Origin: a virus
IMG/VR virus record: IMGVR_UViG_3300009126_000274
Span: 1 to 64,000 of that record
Strand: one strand, 5' to 3'
Length of the DNA stretch: 64,000 bases
Shown here piece by piece: positions 24,907 to 34,173 of the stretch. Within the stretch, counting starts at the first letter, position 1; the number at the start of each line of letters is the position of its first letter. Below the pieces are notes generated by a model. It saw only the letters and a list, made by a program, of their open reading frames with translations. It searched no databases and was not told the DNA's origin. The position numbers were made by a program, and so were the translations under genes.

Positions 24907-26467
24907 CTTTCTTCTCCTTCAATTTTTGATCTATTAACCATTGTAATTCTTTCTCTTTAACTGGGTCCATCTTAGATTCTTCACCGTATTTTGCTGGTAG
25001 CCAATCGTCTTCTGTTGGTTTAAAATTATCTAGCACTTGATTCTCTTCTATTTCTTGCCACTTCAACGTTCCTTTCATCTGCTCTGGTTCTAATGTAGTA
25101 TCTTCTTCTAAGAACATATCGATATGCATGTCTTCTGTTACTTTAACAGTTTCTGGACCTAGCTCGTAATAGTCTCCTCTATCTACTGATCCTTTAGCTT
25201 GCCAGGACTCTGGGTCAGGCTTGTCTGTTGATGATATACCTACTTCTGGCACTGATTCCTTCTCAACAACATCGTCATCTAATCTTACAGGTGTTATCCT
25301 TCCACCCATTCTCTCTTTTATACTAAGGTTTGCTGCTATAACTAGAATTATAGCTAATGGGTCAAATACAAATATTAATAATAGTATAAGGATTACTACA
25401 GCTCTATCAATATTTTCTGTTGTATCGTCGCCGTAAAGAAATTGTGCTACATATCTCACAGGGCCAACTTCCTTGTCTAAATCTCTTACAATAGCTCGTT
25501 CCTCAAACAAGTCCTCATTGTATGCTCCTATTTGGTCGTATGCCTCGTCAATAGTGGCCTGGATCTCATCTATTTGTATGTCTCTAGTTGCTGAACTCTG
25601 ACTCTCATTTTCCCTTAACCTGTTTATCTCATCATTAGCTCTGTCTATGTCGCCTTGTGTGGTTTCTCTATATTGTACAATTTGGTTACGATAACCTGCT
25701 ATTTGTTCCTCAGCATAACGTCTAAGTTCAACTATATCTGCGTCTATCTTTGCTCTTTCCTCTCTTTGGCTCTCTCTTACTTGTAAACCTAATGCCACAT
25801 TGTCAACAGTCTCGTCTCTTCTAAAAGCTCCTGTGTCTGTTGTCGTAGTACCTTGGTTAGTATAAGATGCAACTATAGCGTCTAAACCGTCAAGTTCTTG
25901 TTGTTTTTGTGCTAAATCTGTGTCCAAACTAGCCCTAATTTTGTCTATTTGTTCCTCAGAGTACTCTATGTCGCCTTGTATTCTTTCCCATGCCGTATCT
26001 CGTATCTCTTCCTGTTGACGTATGCTTTCTGTTACATCAAGAGTAGAACCTTGTTGGATTCTTAGTATTCTATCCTCAGCTGCTGCTATTTTGCCATTTT
26101 CTCGTTCTATTAGTTGTTCAACGCGCTCTACTTTTGCTTGTGCATCACCTGAAACTGCTGCCTGATCTAAATGTGCTTTAGATAGGAACCCGAATATACC
26201 TATTGATGTTATGATGGATAGCACTACGACAGATGTAACCATGTAGCTCTTCATTAAGAGACTGGTGCGTTGCCAATACTGATATATCCATGATGCTGTA
26301 ACAAGTTTAGCAATTTCTAATACAACACCCATAGATAAAATAGCCATAGGTAGTGCTGAGAATATAGCCATAAGTCCTACGATGGAGAAGTACGCAGCTA
26401 CTGCTGATACAGCTAGTGCTGAGAATACTGTTCCTATAATAAATGTCATACTTCTAGTCTGAAACAT
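24899..26467 (-). CDS. Large membrane protein with long coiled coil
   Basis: 522 residues from ATG 26467 (MFQTRSMTFIIGTVFSALAV), chosen because gggag lies 8 nt upstream and the ATG overlaps the prior stop as TAATG. N-terminal hydrophobic segments (about 4), a ~200-residue coiled coil rich in Glu/Gln/Arg, then another hydrophobic hairpin near 370-400 and an acidic C-terminal tail. I associate this layout with marine phage membrane proteins. Role unknown. Confidence 0.75.
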   Translation of the reverse strand: MFQTRSMTFIIGTVFSALAVSAVAAYFSIVGLMAIFSALPMAILSMGVVLEIAKLVTASWIYQYWQRTSLLMKSYMVTSVVVLSIITSIGIFGFLSKAHLDQAAVSGDAQAKVERVEQLIERENGKIAAAEDRILRIQQGSTLDVTESIRQQEEIRDTAWERIQGDIEYSEEQIDKIRASLDTDLAQKQQELDGLDAIVASYTNQGTTTTDTGAFRRDETVDNVALGLQVRESQREERAKIDADIVELRRYAEEQIAGYRNQIVQYRETTQGDIDRANDEINRLRENESQSSATRDIQIDEIQATIDEAYDQIGAYNEDLFEERAIVRDLDKEVGPVRYVAQFLYGDDTTENIDRAVVILILLLIFVFDPLAIILVIAANLSIKERMGGRITPVRLDDDVVEKESVPEVGISSTDKPDPESWQAKGSVDRGDYYELGPETVKVTEDMHIDMFLEEDTTLEPEQMKGTLKWQEIEENQVLDNFKPTEDDWLPAKYGEESKMDPVKEKELQWLIDQKLKEKKDA

Positions 26468-26814
26468 TAGTTTACTCCCCAATTTCTCCAAGTGGCCTGG
26501 TCTCTTGTTTTAGGCGACCATTCAATTGGTTGGAAATCTTTTAAGTGGCTGGCTCTTAATCTAACATGTAGCATATCATTAACACAAAACTCATCATCTC
26601 TTTGTTGCCATTGCAATAAAAACTCTTGCATCTTCGCAGGTGCACGTGATGAATATTCTGCTATGATTTCTTTTGTTAATGTCTGCGTACATTCTTTAAC
26701 AACCTTTGAACTACCAAAGTATTTCTCAAATAGTTTATCTGTCTTGCAGGAATATCCAATATAATATCTTCCGTCTGGAAAATAAGTACAATATACTCTA
26801 TGTTTTTTAGCCAT
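26467..26814 (-). CDS. GIY-YIG-like small nuclease-type protein
   Basis: 115 residues from ATG at 26814. The start (HRVYCTYFPDGRYYIGYS) matches the GIY...YIG pattern of GIY-YIG nucleases, including the spacing; a later Arg/His/Glu set is plausible but not clear. No ribosome site is seen; a CATAAATA box lies 5 nt upstream. May be a nuclease or a degenerate relative. Confidence 0.6.
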   Translation of the reverse strand: MAKKHRVYCTYFPDGRYYIGYSCKTDKLFEKYFGSSKVVKECTQTLTKEIIAEYSSRAPAKMQEFLLQWQQRDDEFCVNDMLHVRLRASHLKDFQPIEWSPKTRDQATWRNWGVN

Positions 26815-26818
26815 ATGA

Positions 26819-27151
26819 CTATTTATGTGTTCTTTTACCGTCGAAAACACAGACAAAGTATAGATCTTCAGTACCGTCGTTAATAACTTGATGAAAGTCT
26901 CCATCCTCTATTAACTTAATATCACCTGCTTTGACTGGCCATTTAGCCTCTTCTATCTTTATTTTGCCTTCGCCTTCCACAAAAATATAAACTTCTTCTT
27001 GCCCAGGATGTGTATGTCCTGTTGTTCGTTTGCCTGGATACAGTCGTGTACTGCTTAATACCAAGTTGTTTAAGTGTGTATTGTCTTTTACTTCATAGGT
27101 ATCGTTTGATTTAACGACCACACCACCTACGTCACTAATTGTTTGCTTCAT
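26819..27151 (-). CDS. Cupin-domain protein
   Basis: 110 residues from ATG 27151, chosen for the gaggaag ribosome site. Cupin metal-binding residues are in GHTHPGQEEVYIF and the second motif in DFHQVIND. A single beta-barrel, fitting small sugar-binding or isomerase-type cupins. It overlaps the zinc-ribbon gene by 17 bp. Substrate unknown. Confidence 0.75.
   Translation of the reverse strand: MKQTISDVGGVVVKSNDTYEVKDNTHLNNLVLSSTRLYPGKRTTGHTHPGQEEVYIFVEGEGKIKIEEAKWPVKAGDIKLIEDGDFHQVINDGTEDLYFVCVFDGKRTHK
26820..26827 (-). promoter_or_regulatory. Late-box variant 5 nt before ATG
   Basis: CATAAATA, one base off TATAAATA, placed 5 nt before the ATG of the GIY-YIG-like gene at 26814 and inside the end of the cupin gene. 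Same geometry as at 17171, 39166 and 46044. Confidence 0.4.
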
Positions 27152-27314
27152 ATTCTTCCTCATATATATCTTTCATTTCAAATGATTGCTCTTGTTCCAA
27201 TTCTTCACCACAAAATGGACAGAACTTTAAGACGTAGAAGTGATGATCGTGATCATTTTCTAAATGACCAACACCCTCACATTTCATACATTCAAATCGA
27301 TCTCTACCTTCCAT
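27135..27314 (-). CDS. Small zinc-ribbon protein (59 residues)
   Basis: ATG at 27314 with ggggag upstream. CMKC at residues 9-12 and CPFC at 32-35 form two C-x2-C knuckles of a zinc ribbon, flanked by acidic residues. Overlaps nrdB by 11 bp and the cupin by 17 bp. Probably binds zinc; partner unknown. Confidence 0.7.
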   Translation of the reverse strand: MEGRDRFECMKCEGVGHLENDHDHHFYVLKFCPFCGEELEQEQSFEMKDIYEEEYEANN

Positions 27315-28305
27315 TCTTTGCAGCTCCCCAAACCTCTGACCAATCTCCTGTTAGAGCACCACGAGCATAATCGGTAGCTCTGTTCTCAAAGAAGTTTGTA
27401 TGAGTAGGAGCGTTAATCATCTCCTCTACCCACAACAAAGGATTTCTTTTATGTTTAAATATGCCTTTCATTCCCATTGCTATTAGCCTTCTATCTGCTA
27501 TATATCTAATATATTTCTTAACTTCTTCTGGCGTCAAGTTCTCCATTGGACCCATAGCAAATGCTAGATCAATAAACTTATCTTCTAGTTCAACCATCTT
27601 CTCTGCTATGTCGTAAATTTCTTTCTTTAATTTGTCCTTCCACAATTTTCTGTTCTCTTTTATATACTGTCTGAATAGTTTTATCATAGATTCAGCGTGC
27701 ATTGTTTCATCTACGATGCTCCATGTTATTATTTGTCCCATGCCCTTCATCTTACCGTGACGTGGAAAGTTTAGTAGCATTATAAAAGATGAGAACAGTT
27801 GCATGCCTTCAGTAAATGCTGAGAATGCTGCTATATTTGTAGCTACAGACTCTGGTGTGCCGTTAGCATTAGCTAACTCCATGAAGTATTCATGTTTATC
27901 CGCCATAGATTGATATTCTAAAAACTCACTATAGGTAGACTCAGGCATTCCTAATGTCTCGATTAAGTGACTATAAGCTGCTATATGTAGTGCCTCCCGT
28001 GCTGCAAATCCTGATAACATCATACGAATTTCAGGTTGTGGAAAGTATGGAAGATAATTATTAACGTAACTACCTGCTACATCTATATCTCCTTGTGTAA
28101 AGAATCTAAATATATTTGTAAGGAAAGCCTTCTCAGGATCTGTTAGTTTGTCCTTCCAGTCCTTTACATCATCTGCCATAGGTACTTCTGTATGTATCCA
28201 ATGTGATTGTTCGTGTTTAAGCCATGCTTCATACGCCCAAGGATAATTAAATGGTTTAAAATATGTTCTCTCTTCTGTTAATCTTGCTTTTCTAGGCCGT
28301 GCCAT
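27304..28305 (-). CDS. nrdB: Ribonucleotide reductase class I small subunit
   Basis: 333 residues. Diiron ligands are in the segments TEVPMADD, EALHIAAYSHLIE and DETMHAES, with the typical beta-subunit helices between. Works with NrdA at 29561 to make dNTPs. Two other genes intervene. Start at 28305 (caggagag ribosome site). Overlaps the zinc-ribbon gene by 11 bp. Confidence 0.9.
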   Translation of the reverse strand: MARPRKARLTEERTYFKPFNYPWAYEAWLKHEQSHWIHTEVPMADDVKDWKDKLTDPEKAFLTNIFRFFTQGDIDVAGSYVNNYLPYFPQPEIRMMLSGFAAREALHIAAYSHLIETLGMPESTYSEFLEYQSMADKHEYFMELANANGTPESVATNIAAFSAFTEGMQLFSSFIMLLNFPRHGKMKGMGQIITWSIVDETMHAESMIKLFRQYIKENRKLWKDKLKKEIYDIAEKMVELEDKFIDLAFAMGPMENLTPEEVKKYIRYIADRRLIAMGMKGIFKHKRNPLLWVEEMINAPTHTNFFENRATDYARGALTGDWSEVWGAAKNGR

Positions 28306-28945
28306 AGTCTATCTCTCCTGCTTCTTTAAACCCCCATTCTCTTTCCTTACACCAAAAACATTCACCACATCTTCCACGTATTAACTCTACGCAGCTATGT
28401 GAGAAACGACTTATATCATTCAATACATTAAATTCTTTTGCTAATAAGACTATTTGATCTTTAGTTAAGTCTGCAAAAGGTTGTAAATATATCTCACTTA
28501 TAGGTGTTCCTTCGTGTTTATAATCAGAATCTCTAGCTAATAGCCTGGGTCCTGGTGTGTGATAAGAACATAAGCTCTTATAATTAGGTGGATATTCATT
28601 TACTCCATTAAATAGAACATCTGCATAGCCATTGACTATTACTTCTTTCATTCCACCTAGTAATTGTTGTTGTACTTCTTCTCCTTGATAATCTTGTTCC
28701 CTATTCCAGTCTACACCATCTGAGTTTATTACCCAAGGATGCAACTGTTTTGTTCCATAATAATCACAAGACCACTCTAACATTCTAGTAGCGTATGTTA
28801 ATGCTCCATCTACTTTAGGTACTGTGAATGGAATACACTCTTGATTTCGTTCTAAACATTCTCCATAGACTATATGCCACAGGATAGAACTATCTAATCC
28901 TCCTGAGACCACAACACCTATCTTTTTATCCCTAGGTATTTGCAT
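28292..28945 (-). CDS. queC: QueC-like PP-loop ATPase
   Basis: 217 residues. SGGLDSS at 14-20 is the PP-loop. The C-terminus has four Cys (SHSCVELI, RCGECFWCKER), the zinc site of 7-cyano-7-deazaguanine synthase. The usual middle is partly diverged. May make a deazaguanine precursor for DNA or tRNA modification, or perform a related amide formation. Neighbouring QueD/QueE/QueF homologues are not in the window. Overlaps nrdB by 14 bp. Confidence 0.7.
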   Translation of the reverse strand: MQIPRDKKIGVVVSGGLDSSILWHIVYGECLERNQECIPFTVPKVDGALTYATRMLEWSCDYYGTKQLHPWVINSDGVDWNREQDYQGEEVQQQLLGGMKEVIVNGYADVLFNGVNEYPPNYKSLCSYHTPGPRLLARDSDYKHEGTPISEIYLQPFADLTKDQIVLLAKEFNVLNDISRFSHSCVELIRGRCGECFWCKEREWGFKEAGEIDYGTA

Positions 28946-29561
28946 TTACAAATTTAACTCCTTCAAAATAACTATAATCTTCTTCATAAAAATTCATTAC
29001 TGAATCAACTGTTTCTTCCCATGTCTTATGCAGTAAAAAATTCTCTGGCATACGGTTTAATTTATATTTTAACCAGTCATAAGCTTTCTCATGATCTTCA
29101 TCTACGTAGGCAAATCCTAATTTTTGTTTATACTCTAAAACTCCTGGCTCATGCCACAATTCAGGTTGACTAATAGGATTGATTCTTTTATGACGCCGTA
29201 ACCAATACCTATACATCTTCTCGCCTATTAATATTTCTTCTACGACATTTCTGTTATAAAGATAAACTCTTGCTAACTTCACGTCTATCATACTTACACA
29301 ATCTTTCTGAAAGGTAAAGTGAGGGTCTTCAAAACTTTCAGGAATATCATCTGAACCGCTGTCCACAACCATATTAATTGCACTCATCCAACGACTAAAT
29401 GGATCTCTATATATTAAGAAACATTTATGAGAATCTGTTAGTCCTGCATTACCTATCTCATGGTCTTCCATTACATATTTCATGGTCTGTGAAGCATTTT
29501 TATATATCCATAAAAAATGCTTGTCATAGTGAGGCGAATAGTATGTATTACCATTCATCAT
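28932..29561 (-). CDS. Sulfotransferase-family-like protein
   Basis: 209 residues. IYRDPFSRWMSAINM resembles the 3'-phosphate (PAPS) binding R-D-P-x-x-R-x-x-S motif, preceded by a LWIYKNASQTMKY segment in the P-loop position. Sulfotransferase or sulfotransferase-fold glycan modifying enzyme is plausible. Overlaps nrdA by 1 bp and the QueC-like gene by 14 bp. Confidence 0.6.
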   Translation of the reverse strand: MMNGNTYYSPHYDKHFLWIYKNASQTMKYVMEDHEIGNAGLTDSHKCFLIYRDPFSRWMSAINMVVDSGSDDIPESFEDPHFTFQKDCVSMIDVKLARVYLYNRNVVEEILIGEKMYRYWLRRHKRINPISQPELWHEPGVLEYKQKLGFAYVDEDHEKAYDWLKYKLNRMPENFLLHKTWEETVDSVMNFYEEDYSYFEGVKFVNANT

Positions 29562-31357
29562 TAACCCTCACAAGCTAGACATTCACCATCAGCCACGTCT
29601 CTCATATCTAATTCCTGTATTATCTCTCTTTCTATTCGTTTAGAAACTTTATCTGCCTTTCCTAACTTCTCTGAACGGCAATAATATAACGTTTTAATAC
29701 CTGACTTCCATGCTAAAAAGTGAACAGCATGTAGATATGCTATATTTGCGTCAGGCCTGAAGAAAAGATTTAAAGATTGTGCTTGATCTATGTACTCTTG
29801 TCTATCTGCGCCATGTTCAATTAACCATCGTTGATCTATTTCCATAGATGTTTTAAATAAGCTCTTCTGTTCGTCAGATAATATTTTTAAGTGTTGTACA
29901 GAACCATCGTTGCTTATGATCGACGACCAAATATCGTCATAATTCGTTCTCGGATGTTTTTCACAATACTCTGTGATGATTGCATCCAGGTATTTATTTT
30001 TGTTGAGGTATGCACCCGATAAGGTATCTTGCCTGTAAGCATTAGCTCTAAACGGTTCAATAGATGGCGAAGTGTTCCCCATAATAATACTACTGGAAGC
30101 ATTAGGAGCAATAGCCATAACATGGCTAAAACGAACCCCTCTTCCTTTAGCATCTGGAGCCTCTCCTCTTTCTTTCCCGAGCCTTTTGTTTGCTTCATCT
30201 AATTTTCCTCTAATGTATCTAAATATTCTCAAGTTGGCACCACGTGCTTGTGCACTTTCCCATGCAATACCATTCTTTTGAAGGTAGGCATGAAATCCTA
30301 AAGCTCCAACCCCTATGCTCCTTTCACGACTAGCAGAGTATTGTGCTCTTCTAACCTGTGAGGGTGCGTTATCTATAAAATATTGCAAGACATTATCTAA
30401 CATCTCTGCAACATCGTCTAAAAATTTTGGATCTCGAACCCAGGCTGCGTAATGCTCTAGGTTCACAGACGATAAACAACATACTGCTGTCCTTTTTTCG
30501 TCTGTTGGTAAAATAATCTCTGAACAGAGATTACTCTGATTAATTCTTAACCCTAATTCCTTTTGGAATTCAGGCATCTGTCTATTACTTGTATCTATAA
30601 AATGTAGGTATGGTTCCCCTGTTTCCATTCTAAGTTCTAGTATCCTTTGCCATAATCCTCTGGCTGATACTGTTTCTGTTACTGCTCCTGAATGTGGGTC
30701 TGTCAAATTCCAGCCATCATCAGCATCATCATCTACCATACACCGTTCTATTATTTCCATAAAACGATCAGTTATATTAATTCCATGATGAAGGTTAAGA
30801 CATCTCATATTAGGATCGCCTGTTGCCTTTCTCATTTCTAAAAACATTAACACATCTGGATGGGAGATATCTAGGTATGTAGCATACGAGCCTCTTCTTG
30901 TTTTGCCCTGTCTATATGCTAAACAGGACGCATCGTATGTTTTTAGGTGGGACATAACTCCTGTTGATTTATCATCAGAACTCCTTATGCCAAATCCTAT
31001 ACCTACACCTCCACCTAACATTGACAACCAATTAGTCTCAGACAGGTTTTTTACTAATCCTTCTGCTGTGTCATCAATATAATTTAAGAAGCATGATATA
31101 GGCATACCACGATTAGAGCGTCCATAGGAAAGAATAGGAGTGCTGTATGAGAGCCAATGCTTACTGGCGTATTCATATAGTCTTTGTGCATGTTCTGGAT
31201 TGCTAGCAAACTGTGAACTTACATAAGCAAAACGTTCTTGAGGAGAGGTTTCCTCGTCCTTCATGTAACTTTCTCTTAATCTTTGTAATCCTAACTCATC
31301 AAATAGAGTATCACGATCCCTGTCAATTTGTATGCCTAAATAATCTTCCCTTGCCAC
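29561..31357 (-). CDS. nrdA: Ribonucleotide reductase class I large subunit
   Basis: 598 residues from GTG 31357 (aaggaata ribosome site), shorter than E. coli NrdA (about 760), lacking an ATP cone. Active-site N-x-C-x-E is in QSNLCSEI; SYATYLDISHPD and PNMRCLNLHHG carry the conserved thiyl and substrate regions. The C-terminal ECLACEG is the redox C-x-x-C. Reduces NDPs with NrdB. Confidence 0.9.
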   Translation of the reverse strand: MAREDYLGIQIDRDRDTLFDELGLQRLRESYMKDEETSPQERFAYVSSQFASNPEHAQRLYEYASKHWLSYSTPILSYGRSNRGMPISCFLNYIDDTAEGLVKNLSETNWLSMLGGGVGIGFGIRSSDDKSTGVMSHLKTYDASCLAYRQGKTRRGSYATYLDISHPDVLMFLEMRKATGDPNMRCLNLHHGINITDRFMEIIERCMVDDDADDGWNLTDPHSGAVTETVSARGLWQRILELRMETGEPYLHFIDTSNRQMPEFQKELGLRINQSNLCSEIILPTDEKRTAVCCLSSVNLEHYAAWVRDPKFLDDVAEMLDNVLQYFIDNAPSQVRRAQYSASRERSIGVGALGFHAYLQKNGIAWESAQARGANLRIFRYIRGKLDEANKRLGKERGEAPDAKGRGVRFSHVMAIAPNASSSIIMGNTSPSIEPFRANAYRQDTLSGAYLNKNKYLDAIITEYCEKHPRTNYDDIWSSIISNDGSVQHLKILSDEQKSLFKTSMEIDQRWLIEHGADRQEYIDQAQSLNLFFRPDANIAYLHAVHFLAWKSGIKTLYYCRSEKLGKADKVSKRIEREIIQELDMRDVADGECLACEG

Positions 31358-31854
31358 TCTTTTATTCCTTGTACTACTTCTTCAAATGTTTTGTCTTTAA
31401 ATGATATCCTGGCCATTACTCTTTGTTTGTCAGGATTCACCCTATGTAATATACTTGTATTCAACACCGCTGCTTCATAAGTAAATTTTCCTTCTTCATA
31501 CTCTACTGCTGTAAATTGTCCTTCTAAAATAATGTTTATTGCACACTTTACACCTTTACGATTATATTGACTTTTTGTTATTTCATTATCAACATGCCAA
31601 GGATAATCAGATTCTATCCACATATATGCAGTCGTAAACTCACCCCAATCTGTTGGGTAGTGTTCTAAAAAACTCTCTCTAAACTTTGCCAATTCAGGAG
31701 TAAAATCATTATATGGTAATGCAGTTATTACTCCATAATCCTTGCCTTTATATGTGTAAGGAATTTTATATGCTTTGTCTTTTACGTTGATTGCTTCAGT
31801 TCTAAGCTTTTCAGAGTCCCAAAAGGACTTCAGTAAAGGATAGACTGGGGTCAT
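31336..31854 (-). CDS. 2OG-Fe(II) oxygenase-like protein (aspartyl-hydroxylase type)
   Basis: 172 residues. Proximal H87-x-D89 in WHVDNE, distal His in ILHRVNP and Arg in RVMARISF fit the double-stranded beta-helix iron site. Resembles aspartyl/asparaginyl hydroxylase-type phage proteins. Substrate unknown. Overlaps nrdA by 22 bp. Confidence 0.65.
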   Translation of the reverse strand: MTPVYPLLKSFWDSEKLRTEAINVKDKAYKIPYTYKGKDYGVITALPYNDFTPELAKFRESFLEHYPTDWGEFTTAYMWIESDYPWHVDNEITKSQYNRKGVKCAINIILEGQFTAVEYEEGKFTYEAAVLNTSILHRVNPDKQRVMARISFKDKTFEEVVQGIKEWQGKII

Positions 31855-32075
31855 TTCAACTTCAACTTGTTCTTCAGCTCTGCGTTCTCTGCGTTTAACT
31901 CATTAATGCGTTTATATGCGCTAGTGAGTTGGCCTTGCATAGTATTTACTTCACCTTTAAGTAGGGTAATCATGCCATTTAGGGCTTCATCTATTTGTAC
32001 TAACTTTCGTCTGTACACTTCAGCTTGTCCACCCAGGGAGATAGCATCTTCTTCAGATGTCATTGGTTTAACCAT
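31851..32075 (-). CDS. Small coiled-coil protein
   Basis: 74 residues from ATG 32075 (ggaggaag ribosome site). MVKPMTSEEDAISLGGQAEV, then a long heptad-containing helix ending NAELKNKLKLK. Ends within the start of the 2OG gene. Its start codon overlaps the primase stop. Function unknown. Confidence 0.65.
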   Translation of the reverse strand: MVKPMTSEEDAISLGGQAEVYRRKLVQIDEALNGMITLLKGEVNTMQGQLTSAYKRINELNAENAELKNKLKLK

Positions 32076-33091
32076 TAACACTTCCTCCAACTAATAAATT
32101 TAAGTTCAGCTTCCAGATTTTGGAACACATTATTACTTATAATATCTTCCATATTGACTGTCTGAACACCAGCCAACACCATTTCATTTATATCTTTTTC
32201 CAGAATGTTGTCAGGCCATATTACGACCCTTTTACCAGACTTAATATATCTGTCAACGATGTTACAGACTTCTTTATTCTTAGGCTGATTATCTACGATA
32301 ATAATACTATCCTCTGGAAGATTTAATGTTTCTATTTTATTAAACGAAGTGCCTGCGCATGCTATACAATTATCTAAAAACAAACTGTCTAAAGGTCCTT
32401 CAACAATTTTTACAGGCTTACTTTTACTTATACAATCTAATCCAAAAACTGTTGGACTATCTTCATTTATTTTAACCAATATGTACCTTAATGGTGAGTT
32501 ACCATATGATCTTAATGTGACTGCTGTTAGGATACCTTCTTCATTAAAGAATGGTATTGCCAACCTAGATTCGTCTGACTTTATCCTGTCTTTATATTTA
32601 GGATTTAACTGACATATATCTTTAATGTTCTCTATGTGATATAACCTGTGCCATTGATCTTTAGGTATCTGTCTTTGGGTACAATACTCTACTGCCATAT
32701 GACTAGCATCTAACGTATCAACTCTATCCATAAGTTTGTCAATCAATCTATCAGGAGCACCAAATTCTGGTGTCTTAAATTCAAACTCAGGTTCTTTATT
32801 GGCGCGAGGAGCTGCTACACCCTCTGAATATCTTTCCAGAATGTACTGTTTATGTAATAATGGATCTGTTATTTTTAATAACCCACCAAAGGTCTTACCG
32901 GCGTCACAATTATGACACTTGTAGAACATGTCGTTCTTTTTACGGTAAATATATCCTCGCGCCTTGTTCTTTTTCTTTGAACTGTCGCCACAGATAGGGC
33001 AACGGAAGTTAAATAGGTAATCGTCCTTACGTTTGAATCTATCAAACCGGTGTGAGATCATCATTATATATTTCAAGTCTAAGTGTAGCAT
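32075..33091 (-). CDS. 61: DNA primase (T4 gp61-like)
   Basis: 338 residues, the same size as T4 gp61. The zinc-finger Cys are C31, C34, C59 and C62 (CPICGD...CHNC). The TOPRIM core has KIVEGPLDSLF and later IIVDNQ and IWPDN acids. Primes lagging-strand synthesis with helicase gp41. Start could also be the ATG at 33064 or 33061; a promoter lies directly upstream and would give a 5' leader of only a few nt for 33091. Confidence 0.85.
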   Translation of the reverse strand: MLHLDLKYIMMISHRFDRFKRKDDYLFNFRCPICGDSSKKKNKARGYIYRKKNDMFYKCHNCDAGKTFGGLLKITDPLLHKQYILERYSEGVAAPRANKEPEFEFKTPEFGAPDRLIDKLMDRVDTLDASHMAVEYCTQRQIPKDQWHRLYHIENIKDICQLNPKYKDRIKSDESRLAIPFFNEEGILTAVTLRSYGNSPLRYILVKINEDSPTVFGLDCISKSKPVKIVEGPLDSLFLDNCIACAGTSFNKIETLNLPEDSIIIVDNQPKNKEVCNIVDRYIKSGKRVVIWPDNILEKDINEMVLAGVQTVNMEDIISNNVFQNLEAELKFISWRKC

Positions 33092-33100
33092 ATAGTCATA

Positions 33101-33129
33101 ATTATAGTAGATCCCGAACCTGGAATCAA
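33101..33129 (-). promoter_or_regulatory. Sigma70-type promoter for primase
   Basis: Minus-strand -35 TTGATT (33129-33124), 17 bp, -10 TATAAT (33106-33101). It lies in the 67-bp gap ahead of gene 61. Confidence 0.65.
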
Positions 33130-33158
33130 ATAGAATTATACCGTTTTGGTGTTCTTTA

Positions 33159-33617
33159 CTACTGTGCTAATAAAGACACAATCTTACCCATATTGGGGAA
33201 GAGTGCAGATCCAGCGATCAAGGCTCCTAATAAGACCCATTTCCACTTCTCAAGTTGATCTATACGTTTTTCCAGATGTGCTTGTTCTTTATCTATATGT
33301 GTGCGAAGTTTTTCAATAGCTAATAATATCTTTTCGTTATGGTCTTTTAATGAGTCGGCTGTTTCCCTGGATGCGGTTGTAATTCTAGAGTGTAACTCTT
33401 TCACTACTGCGTCTGATTCTTTTCTTCTTTCCATTCGATCTCTTTCCGATGTGTCAAGGCGTTCTTCATGCACTGCAATAGTTGCTGCTATCACCGAACT
33501 TGCCTCTCCAATTTTATCCAAAGTATTATCTAATTTACCAAGCATATGGCCTAATGAGGCGATGTCTGCTTTGATAGTAGCTATTTCTCTGTCAGTTTTA
33601 CTTGCTGCTGCTGGCAT
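33159..33617 (-). CDS. Coiled-coil protein with C-terminal membrane anchor
   Basis: 152 residues; long charged coiled coil (about 10-120) and a C-terminal hydrophobic segment (WVLLGALIAGSALFPN). Found before the primase gene in a late-type cluster. Could be a tail-anchored membrane protein; function unknown. Overlaps the upstream gene by 20 bp. Confidence 0.65.
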   Translation of the reverse strand: MPAAASKTDREIATIKADIASLGHMLGKLDNTLDKIGEASSVIAATIAVHEERLDTSERDRMERRKESDAVVKELHSRITTASRETADSLKDHNEKILLAIEKLRTHIDKEQAHLEKRIDQLEKWKWVLLGALIAGSALFPNMGKIVSLLAQ

Positions 33618-34173
33618 TTTTCTTTATCTTCTTATTTATTTTCGCTTTCCGTCTAAATAAACTAGGCATTCCGATACCTGGATATGGCCATTTTGCCAAT
33701 GTTCTTACACCTGGCTCACCTCTAGGGCCTATTCCGATAGCGTCAATACCACCATGTCCTACAGCATTAGCTGCTACTTCTTCTGTAAAATAATCTTTAA
33801 ATGATATAAGATTATGCTCTAATAACTTTGCGTTCTGTTGAACGTGTTCATCGTTCATATAAAGTTCTAACAATGTTGCTACATCTTCAAAAGTGTCTTG
33901 TTCTTCATACTCCCTCATCAGTGCTAACGCTGAGGCAAAAGATAATAATCTTTTACCCTGATAGTTAGCTGAATGATTAAGAGCATGTTGTACTTTATAT
34001 ACGAATTTCTGAAGCATTGAATACATGTTTAACTCTTGTGTTCCTGATGGTTCACGAAGTTTCTTTCCTGTCTTATCTACAATGCCTGCTTTAAACGCTT
34101 CCGACTTTTCAATCGGTGTGGCCATCATCTTTAAGATTCTTAATGCTACTATTGCGTCTAATGCTCTGGACAT
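33598..34173 (-). CDS. Conserved phage protein with Gly-rich C-terminus
   Basis: 191 residues: helical N-terminal half (MSRALDAIVALRILKMMATP), then a Gly/Pro segment (GHGGIDAIGIGPRGEPGVR) and a Lys-rich end. I associate this with marine T4-like phage proteins adjacent to neck/head genes; role unassigned. Ribosome site ttaaggaaa. Confidence 0.65.
   Translation of the reverse strand: MSRALDAIVALRILKMMATPIEKSEAFKAGIVDKTGKKLREPSGTQELNMYSMLQKFVYKVQHALNHSANYQGKRLLSFASALALMREYEEQDTFEDVATLLELYMNDEHVQQNAKLLEHNLISFKDYFTEEVAANAVGHGGIDAIGIGPRGEPGVRTLAKWPYPGIGMPSLFRRKAKINKKIKKNASSSK

Noticed and set aside
28292-28945. Complete queuosine/deazaguanine DNA modification pathway
   Set aside because: Only the QueC-like gene is visible; none of the partner enzymes could be found in the window.
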